From the NCBI GenBank assembly GCA_031732875.1, contig JAVMKL010000291.1, positions 1 through 12,068 of the forward strand: a stretch of DNA of 12,068 bases, in the 5' to 3' direction. Positions 6,862 through 12,068 of the stretch are shown here, piece by piece. The notes beneath the pieces were generated by a model. That model worked only from the letters and a program-made list of their open reading frames with translations, had not been told where the DNA came from and made no database searches. The position numbers were made by a program, and so were the translations under genes. The number at the start of each line of letters is the position of its first letter. Position 1 is the stretch's first letter. The DNA is from JAVMKJ01 sp031732875. GTDB lineage: Bacteria > Pseudomonadota > Gammaproteobacteria > Competibacterales > Competibacteraceae.

Positions 6862-8922
6862 ATGCGTGACTCGCGAGATCATTCGGTGTTGAAAGGGTTT
6901 TCTGTCACCTATCTGGCGGTGCTGGGTGCGCTGGTGCTGTTCATCGTGCTGATGGGCGTCATTTTCATCATGCTGGCGCGGCAGAACGAACAGAATGAAA
7001 TCTACTTCAATCTGACCAGCGAACAGCGCCTGCTGTCGCGCGCGATCGTGACGGAAGCCCTCGAAGCCGCGCGGGGCAAGGAAGCGGCGTTCGCCAGGCT
7101 CAAAAACAGCCGCGACCGCTTCGAGCAAATCCTGGGCGATCAGAAAAACGGCAACGCCGAACTGGGGCTGTCGCCTTCGCCGGCCGCACTCCAGCGGTAC
7201 CTGGCCGAACTGGAAAACCGCTGGAAACCGATCCGGGGCGAGATCGATACCGTCTTGGCCGGACGCGATCCGGTGGTGTCGGTCAGCAATTTCGTGCCCC
7301 TGCTGGAAAGCTCCCTGACTCAGATGATCACCCTCTCCGATGAGATTGCCAAGAGCTTGGCCAACAACCGGGGCGATCCCCAGCAGGTCTACCTGGCCAC
7401 CAACCAGCTGCTGCTGGCGCAGCGGATCGAGAGCGATCTCAAGCGCATGCTGACCGAGGGAGGACTGAGCGCCGCCACCGCCGCCGACCGTTTCAGCCGA
7501 AACGTCAGTTTGTTCGGCCGGGTCCTCAAGGGCATGCGCGAAGGCGGGCCAGGCATCGAGCGCGTGAATATCCCCGCCGGCGCCGGCAAGCTGGCCGAAC
7601 TCGCCGACTTGTTCAAATCGCTCGAGGCCGAAACCGCGCGCATCGTCGAAAAATCCCCGGAACTGGTGAAGGTCCAGAACGCAGCCCAGGGCATCGCCGA
7701 CAAGGGTGACGCCCTGCTGGAGGCGGCCACCAAGCTGCTGGAGGAATATACCGGGACCGGTCGCCAAATCCACGTGTTCGGCATTTTGCTCAGCTATCAG
7801 ATCGCCTACTTCCTGGGCGTGCTCGCTCTGATCCTGCTGCTGGTTCTGTTCTACGTCCAGAACCGCGAAAGCCGGCAGCGGCTGGTCGATGCCGAACAGC
7901 GCAAGCAGGAAACCGAGGAGCAAAACCGCCGCAACCAAGACGCCATTCTCCGGTTGCTCGACGAATTGGGCAATCTGGCCGAGGGCGATCTGACCGTCCA
8001 GGCCAGCGTGACCGAGGACATCACCGGCGCGATCGCCGACTCGATCAACTACGCCATCGAAGCCCTGCGCGACTTGGTATCCACCATCAACAGCACTTCG
8101 GGGCTGGTCGCGGCCGCCGTGCAGGAAACCAGCGCCATCGCCGACCGGCTGGCCAAGTCCAGCGAGATCCAGGCCCGGCAGATCGAGAACGCCAGCGCCA
8201 CCGTGACCCAAATGGCCCAGTCGATGGACGAGGTTTCGGCCAAGACCGCCGCGTCCGCCGAGGTGGCCGAGAAATCGGTGGGCATCGCTCACGAGGGCGG
8301 CGACCGGGTGCGGCGCACCATCCACGGCATGAACGCCATCCGCGAGCACATTCAGGATACCTCCAAGCGCATCAAGCGTCTGGGTGAATCCTCGCAGGAG
8401 ATTGGGGATATCGTCGCGCTGATCAACGACATCGCCGACCAGACCAACATCCTGGCCCTGAACGCCGCGATCCAGGCTTCGGCGGCGGGCGAGGCCGGCC
8501 GCGGCTTCGCCGTGGTCGCCGATGAGGTGCAGCGGCTGGCCGAGCGGTCCAGCAACGCCACCAAGCGCATCGAGACCCTGGTCAAGACCATTCAGGCCGA
8601 TACCAACGAGGCGGTCATCTCCATGGAGAAGAGCACTTCCGAGGTGGTCGGCGGCGCCGGCCTGGCCGAGAAAGCCGGCGAGGCGCTGGAAGAGATCGAG
8701 AAGGTATCCGCCAACCTGGCCGAATTGATCGACGAGATCTCCAAATCGGCCGGTCAGGTCTCGGAGATGGCCTCGCGAGTGTCGACCGCCATGATTTCCA
8801 TCAACGAAATCACCGGTCAAACCGCCGAGAGCAGCGTGTCGACCGCATCCGCCATCGGCAAGCTGAATCAGCTGGCGCAGGAATTACGGCAATCGGTGGC
8901 GGGTTTCCGTTTGCCCGATTAA
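6862..8922 (+). CDS. pilJ: PilJ, methyl-accepting chemoreceptor of the type IV pilus system
   Basis: A 686-residue receptor, matching P. aeruginosa PilJ (682). A membrane segment at about 13-38 is followed by a periplasmic sensor of about 270 residues with two PilJ-type helical modules, marked by SEQRLLSRAI at 53-62 and NQLLLAQRIESDLKRML at 181-197. A second membrane segment lies at about 313-333. The HAMP region (about 340-410) includes LGNLAEGDLTVQ. The signalling hairpin is at about 513-562, with DQTNILALNAAIQASAAGEA and then GRGFAVVADEVQRLAERS, the conserved tip contacting CheW and CheA. PilJ relays surface or pilus signals (PilA interaction is known in Pseudomonas) to PilI and ChpA at the cell pole. 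The ATG at 6862 has only a weak GAGAA ribosome site, so coupling to upstream translation is possible. No CheR-like pilK follows; chpA starts 104 bp downstream. Confidence 0.96.
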   Translation: MRDSRDHSVLKGFSVTYLAVLGALVLFIVLMGVIFIMLARQNEQNEIYFNLTSEQRLLSRAIVTEALEAARGKEAAFARLKNSRDRFEQILGDQKNGNAELGLSPSPAALQRYLAELENRWKPIRGEIDTVLAGRDPVVSVSNFVPLLESSLTQMITLSDEIAKSLANNRGDPQQVYLATNQLLLAQRIESDLKRMLTEGGLSAATAADRFSRNVSLFGRVLKGMREGGPGIERVNIPAGAGKLAELADLFKSLEAETARIVEKSPELVKVQNAAQGIADKGDALLEAATKLLEEYTGTGRQIHVFGILLSYQIAYFLGVLALILLLVLFYVQNRESRQRLVDAEQRKQETEEQNRRNQDAILRLLDELGNLAEGDLTVQASVTEDITGAIADSINYAIEALRDLVSTINSTSGLVAAAVQETSAIADRLAKSSEIQARQIENASATVTQMAQSMDEVSAKTAASAEVAEKSVGIAHEGGDRVRRTIHGMNAIREHIQDTSKRIKRLGESSQEIGDIVALINDIADQTNILALNAAIQASAAGEAGRGFAVVADEVQRLAERSSNATKRIETLVKTIQADTNEAVISMEKSTSEVVGGAGLAEKAGEALEEIEKVSANLAELIDEISKSAGQVSEMASRVSTAMISINEITGQTAESSVSTASAIGKLNQLAQELRQSVAGFRLPD

Positions 8923-9014
8923 GTTCGTGGGTCGGGGCTGGATGCAATATCGCCCCCCTGTCCCGACGAGCGTGGTTCCGAACGGCAACGGCCCGCTGGG
9001 CGGGTTTCCCGCAC

Positions 9015-9020
9015 GGAGGT
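9015..9020 (+). promoter_or_regulatory. Ribosome binding site of chpA
   Basis: GGAGGT lies 6 bases before the ATG at 9027 and only 3 before an in-frame GTG at 9024. The spacing selects the ATG as the chpA start. Confidence 0.8.
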
Positions 9021-9026
9021 AACGTG

Positions 9027-12000
9027 ATGATTTCGCATCGTGGCGCCGAAAATCCACTTGGCCCCCTCAAGGACGATTTGTTGCTCGCCCTGCGGCGGAT
9101 TCAGCTTAATCTGGACGCGTATTGCGAGGATCCGACCGAATCGGCGCCACTGGAAACGATGGTCGATGCCATCGATCAGATTCGTGCCCCGCTGGCGGCT
9201 CTGGAACATCGCGAGGCGGCCGCCTTGCTGGAAGAAATGCGCGCGACTACCCTGGAACTGGCGCGGAAGACGCCTTCGCCCCTGAATCCCGCGATCTTGC
9301 GGCAGGCTACCGAGCAGTTGACGACCTATCTGGAAAACTGCCTGTCCCCTGGCAACAGCCGGCGGCCGGACGCCGAGTTGCCCGAGACAACGACCACCTT
9401 GCGTCATGCGCGACGCCGCGACGCTCGAACCACTGCTGGTGATGGCACGAGCAACGGCCGGGCGGAACCCTCCTCGGGACCCCATTCAATGCAGGAAACC
9501 CTGAAGCGACTGCGGCAAATCGTGGCCGACACGCTGGAAGGAGCCCCGGACCATCCCGGATCCTGGGAGGCCATGCGAGGTGAACTGCAAACCCTTTACT
9601 CGTTGACGAACGAGCAAAACTGGACTCGAGCCACCCAGGTGTTCGGCCGTCTGAACCGGATCGTCGAAGTGCTGGCCGAGGGCGCCGCCGAGCATTACGG
9701 ATTGCTCGTCAGCGGTGTCTGCGCCGAAATTCTGGCCGGGCTGAGTTACTGCCCGGAGCCGCTGGGCAGCGGCGGGCCCGTCCCGGTGGCGGCCTTAAGC
9801 AAGGCGGAAGAACATCTCGCCCAACTGGATACCCTGCTCGACCTGCCGGCGATGGCCGAAACATTCCCTGTCAGGCCCCTTGCGGGAGCCTCGAGGCCGG
9901 AGCCCACGCCAGCCAGAGTCGCCGACGCCGCGACCGCCATGCCGTTTGCCACGACCGACGTCGAACTTGCCTTTCCCGATTGGCCGGATTCTCCAGCGCC
10001 GCCGCTCAGGCAATCGGGCACGACCATCCCCGAAGATTCGATCGACATCGAATGGCCAGAATCGGACATCGACTCCGCGCCCGCGGCAGGCGCTCGCGCG
10101 GCGCCTCCAGCGATCGCGGAGGCGTCCGAGCCGGACCTGGACCTCGGCCTGGACCTGGACCTGGACCTGGATCTCGGTCTGGACCTGCCCGAGAAATCGG
10201 ATTTGGATCTGGGCCCGCCCGAGAAACCGGACTTCGACCTGAACCTAGATCTGCCCGAGGAAGATGCGGACACGGCCGCGACCACCATGGTTAACCTGGT
10301 GGATCTCATCGGGATGACGGACGCCGATCCCGAATTCGTGGAGGTCTTTCTCGAGGAAGCGCGAGGCGAGCTGGACGCCATTCGGGAACAACTGACCGTC
10401 TGGCGGGCGGATCCCCACGATCGCCAGGCACTCATCACCATCCGCCGGGCATTCCATACTCTCAAGGGTAGCGGCCGTATGGTCGGCGCGACCGTGATCG
10501 GCGACTTCGCCTGGGAATTCGAAAGCCTGCTGAATCGGATTCTGGACGGTAGTCTGAGCGCAACCCCGGCTATCGCCGACCTCGTCGCGGCAGCGACCGC
10601 AGCCTTGGCGCCGCTCGTGGGCGAAATTTCGCTGCGGGGTGGCGAATTGGATGTCCTGCCAGCGCTGACCGCCCGGGCGCGGGCGCTGTTGCAGATTACG
10701 CCGGAACCCGTCATGGCAACGCCACCGGCCTTGACGACGGCACCGGCAATCGATTTGGAATTCCTGGAGGTCTTTCTCGAGGAAGCGCGAGGCGAATTGG
10801 AGGCCATTCGGGAGCAACTGACCATCTGGCAGCGAGATCCGCAGGATCGCCAGCCGCTGATCAACATCCGCGAGGCGTTCCAAACCCTCAAGGGTAGCGG
10901 TCGCGTGGTCGGCGCGACCGCGATCGGCGATTTCGCCTGGTGCTTCGAGAACCTGTTGACTCAAATTCTCAACGGTACGCTGAAGGCTTCGCCCGCGATC
11001 AACAGCCTGGTCGGCGAGGCCGTCACGGCCCTGGTGCCGCTGGTCGGCGAGACACCCGCCACCGCCGAAGCCGCGGCGAGCCTGGCCCCCCTGACCGCGC
11101 GCATCGATGAACTGTTGCGGGAAGCGATGACCGGTGTCGCGCCGGTCCCGACCCAACCGGTCGAGGCGGCCAGAATCGAGGCGCCCGCTCCGGTCGAACC
11201 GATGGAACCGGTCGAGGCGGCCAGAATCGAGGCGCCCGCTCCGGTCGGAATCCTCCCTCCGATGGAAGCCCACCCACCCGAAATCGCGGGTCCAGAGCCG
11301 GCCGCGTTACCGGAAGTAGATCTCGAACTGGTGCGGGTTTTCCAGTACGAAGCCGCCGAAATCCTCGATGCCAGCGATGCCATCCTGCAGCAATTGAGCG
11401 CCGAACCCGCCCAACCCGGGCTGTTGAACGATCTGCGACGGGGAATGCACACGCTCAAGGGCAGCTCGCGCATGGCCGGCGTCATGGCGGTCGGCGACCT
11501 GGCTCACGCGGCGGAGTCGGTGCTGGACGCCATCGGCAAGGGAATCGGCCGCGTGACACCGGTCGTTCTGGATACCTTGCAACAGGCTCTGGACCGGCTG
11601 AACCGGATGCTGGCGGCAGCCGCTGGCGGAACGAACCCGGCGAGCGCGACCGACCTGATCGGCGACCTGCACCGTCTGGCCGAGGTGGTTGCCACGGGCG
11701 AACCGGCTGAGGAACTGCCTCTGGCCGCGCCCGCCGGCATCGAGGAACCAGCGGCCGTGATTCCGGAACCCGTTTCGTTCCGGGCCATGACCGAGCTGGA
11801 TCAGGAACTGATGCAGGTTTTCCAGACCGAGGCGACCGAGATTCTCGATTCCAGCGACGTCATCCTGCAACGGTTGCGCGACGAGCCCGACAGCGGCGAA
11901 CTACTGAACGATCTGCGTCGGGAAATGCACACGCTCAAGGGCAGTTCGCGCATGGCCGGCTTCATGATGGTCGGCGATCTGGCCCATGCCGCGGAATCGG

Positions 12001-12068
12001 TGCTGGACGCCCTTGGCAAAGGTGTCCTGAAGACGTCGCCGCTCATCCTGGATCATGTTCAGCACGCC
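9027..12068 (+). CDS. chpA: ChpA/PilL, CheA-type hybrid kinase of type IV pilus signalling, N-terminal 1,014 codons
   Basis: The frame stays open from 9027 to the window end and is incomplete at its 3' side. P. aeruginosa ChpA is about 2,470 residues, so roughly 40 percent may be visible. In order: two helical, His-free regions (about 10-85 and 150-275) resembling the FimL-like N-terminus of ChpA; a low-complexity linker with an Asp-Leu repeat (369-414); and four Hpt-type helical bundles. The phosphorylation motifs are FHTLKGSGRMVG (H477), FQTLKGSGRVVG (Q619, no histidine), MHTLKGSSRMAG (H808) and MHTLKGSSRMAG (H968). A Pro/Ala linker with a 17-residue repeat separates the second and third. 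ChpA receives phosphoryl groups under PilJ-PilI control and passes them to response regulators. The kinase core, CheW-like and receiver domains would lie beyond the window. Last gene of the pilI-pilJ-chpA series here; its GGAGGT site decides the start. Confidence 0.92.
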   Translation, partial: MISHRGAENPLGPLKDDLLLALRRIQLNLDAYCEDPTESAPLETMVDAIDQIRAPLAALEHREAAALLEEMRATTLELARKTPSPLNPAILRQATEQLTTYLENCLSPGNSRRPDAELPETTTTLRHARRRDARTTAGDGTSNGRAEPSSGPHSMQETLKRLRQIVADTLEGAPDHPGSWEAMRGELQTLYSLTNEQNWTRATQVFGRLNRIVEVLAEGAAEHYGLLVSGVCAEILAGLSYCPEPLGSGGPVPVAALSKAEEHLAQLDTLLDLPAMAETFPVRPLAGASRPEPTPARVADAATAMPFATTDVELAFPDWPDSPAPPLRQSGTTIPEDSIDIEWPESDIDSAPAAGARAAPPAIAEASEPDLDLGLDLDLDLDLGLDLPEKSDLDLGPPEKPDFDLNLDLPEEDADTAATTMVNLVDLIGMTDADPEFVEVFLEEARGELDAIREQLTVWRADPHDRQALITIRRAFHTLKGSGRMVGATVIGDFAWEFESLLNRILDGSLSATPAIADLVAAATAALAPLVGEISLRGGELDVLPALTARARALLQITPEPVMATPPALTTAPAIDLEFLEVFLEEARGELEAIREQLTIWQRDPQDRQPLINIREAFQTLKGSGRVVGATAIGDFAWCFENLLTQILNGTLKASPAINSLVGEAVTALVPLVGETPATAEAAASLAPLTARIDELLREAMTGVAPVPTQPVEAARIEAPAPVEPMEPVEAARIEAPAPVGILPPMEAHPPEIAGPEPAALPEVDLELVRVFQYEAAEILDASDAILQQLSAEPAQPGLLNDLRRGMHTLKGSSRMAGVMAVGDLAHAAESVLDAIGKGIGRVTPVVLDTLQQALDRLNRMLAAAAGGTNPASATDLIGDLHRLAEVVATGEPAEELPLAAPAGIEEPAAVIPEPVSFRAMTELDQELMQVFQTEATEILDSSDVILQRLRDEPDSGELLNDLRREMHTLKGSSRMAGFMMVGDLAHAAESVLDALGKGVLKTSPLILDHVQHA
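10131..10266 (+). repeat. Asp-Leu low-complexity repeat within chpA
   Basis: Repeated gacctg/gatctg codon pairs encode an acidic stretch of alternating Asp and Leu (PDLDLGLDLDLDLDLGLDL, then two PEKxDxDL-type units) at ChpA residues 369-414. The DNA repeat is imperfect but in frame. It joins the FimL-like N-terminus to the first Hpt domain. Similar acidic Asp-Leu tracts are known in FimV-type pilus proteins; that likeness is from memory. Confidence 0.85.
10332..11026 (+). repeat. Duplicated Hpt module, pair A of chpA (426-bp period)
   Basis: The segment from 10332 aligns without gaps to that from 10758 (offset 426 bases, 142 codons), including an exact run of about 30 bases around gaggtctttctcgaggaagc. 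Both encode an FLEEARGELxAIREQLTxW...TLKGSGRxVGATxIGDFAW module. Similarity fades after about 10600 and 11026. Confidence 0.9.
11157..11247 (+). repeat. 51-bp direct repeat in the chpA inter-Hpt linker
   Basis: Two copies begin at 11157 and 11208. Forty bases are identical (ccggtcgaggcggccagaat onward). They encode the 17-residue unit PVEAARIEAPAPVEPME, and the second copy diverges after APAPV. In frame, in a Pro/Ala-rich linker between the second and third Hpt domains. Confidence 0.93.
11319..12068 (+). repeat. Duplicated Hpt module, pair B of chpA (480-bp period)
   Basis: The module around H808 aligns without gaps to that around H968 at an offset of 480 bases (160 codons). Both encode VFQxEAxEILDxSDxILQxL...LLNDLRRxMHTLKGSSRMAG followed by VGDLAHAAESVLDA. 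The second copy reaches the window edge. Confidence 0.9.

Noticed and set aside
6739..8820. 693-codon open frame on the minus strand opposite pilJ
   Set aside because: Its protein is rich in Gly, Asp, His and Gln in the way antisense frames of GC-rich genes are, matches no family I recognise, and pilJ is unmistakable on the other strand.
9746..11273. Long minus-strand frames opposite chpA (381 and 342 codons), Ser/Arg- or Arg/Asp-rich
   Set aside because: Antisense low-complexity shadows of the chpA repeats; the plus frame stays open for 1,014 codons with four recognisable Hpt motifs.

Overview
The window is GC-rich DNA with tightly packed, long housekeeping genes, most likely from a gammaproteobacterium. 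Three things point there: WaaA implies a Gram-negative outer membrane, GshB matches the proteobacterial type, and a type IV pilus Pil-Chp signalling cluster lies next to gshB and a tonB gene, as in Pseudomonas aeruginosa (tonB3-gshB-pilGHIJK-chpA). I cannot place it below class level from sequence alone. I see no transposon, phage, CRISPR or RNA gene.

Layout. (1) 1-1411, minus strand: the N-terminal part of a propionate-CoA ligase (prpE-like, cut by the window edge) lies downstream of a complete type-2 malate dehydrogenase (mdh). (2) 1412-1683: a divergent, partly AT-rich intergenic region. (3) 1684-3710, plus strand: cysZ-like membrane protein and waaA (Kdo transferase), coupled by an ATGA overlap. 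(4) 3795-5964, minus strand: gshB followed by a TonB-family gene with a long Pro/Ala-rich linker carrying a 24-bp tandem repeat. (5) 5965-6221: divergent intergenic region with one plausible sigma70 promoter. (6) 6222-12068, plus strand: pilI (CheW adaptor), pilJ (chemoreceptor) and the first 1,014 codons of a giant chpA/pilL-type CheA hybrid kinase, which is still open at the window end.

How it works together. The pilI-pilJ-chpA set is the input half of the chemosensory pathway that controls type IV pilus extension and retraction (twitching, surface sensing). PilJ senses, PilI couples, and ChpA passes phosphoryl groups to response regulators. The adjacent TonB-like gene is syntenic with P. 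aeruginosa tonB3, which has been linked to twitching. The usual output regulators pilG and pilH, which in Pseudomonas sit between gshB and pilI, are absent here, and so is pilK between pilJ and chpA.

The most unusual part is the visible portion of ChpA. It has two FimL-like N-terminal helical regions, an acidic Asp-Leu repeat linker, and four Hpt-type domains arranged as two recently duplicated pairs. In one of the four, the phosphorylatable histidine is replaced by glutamine.
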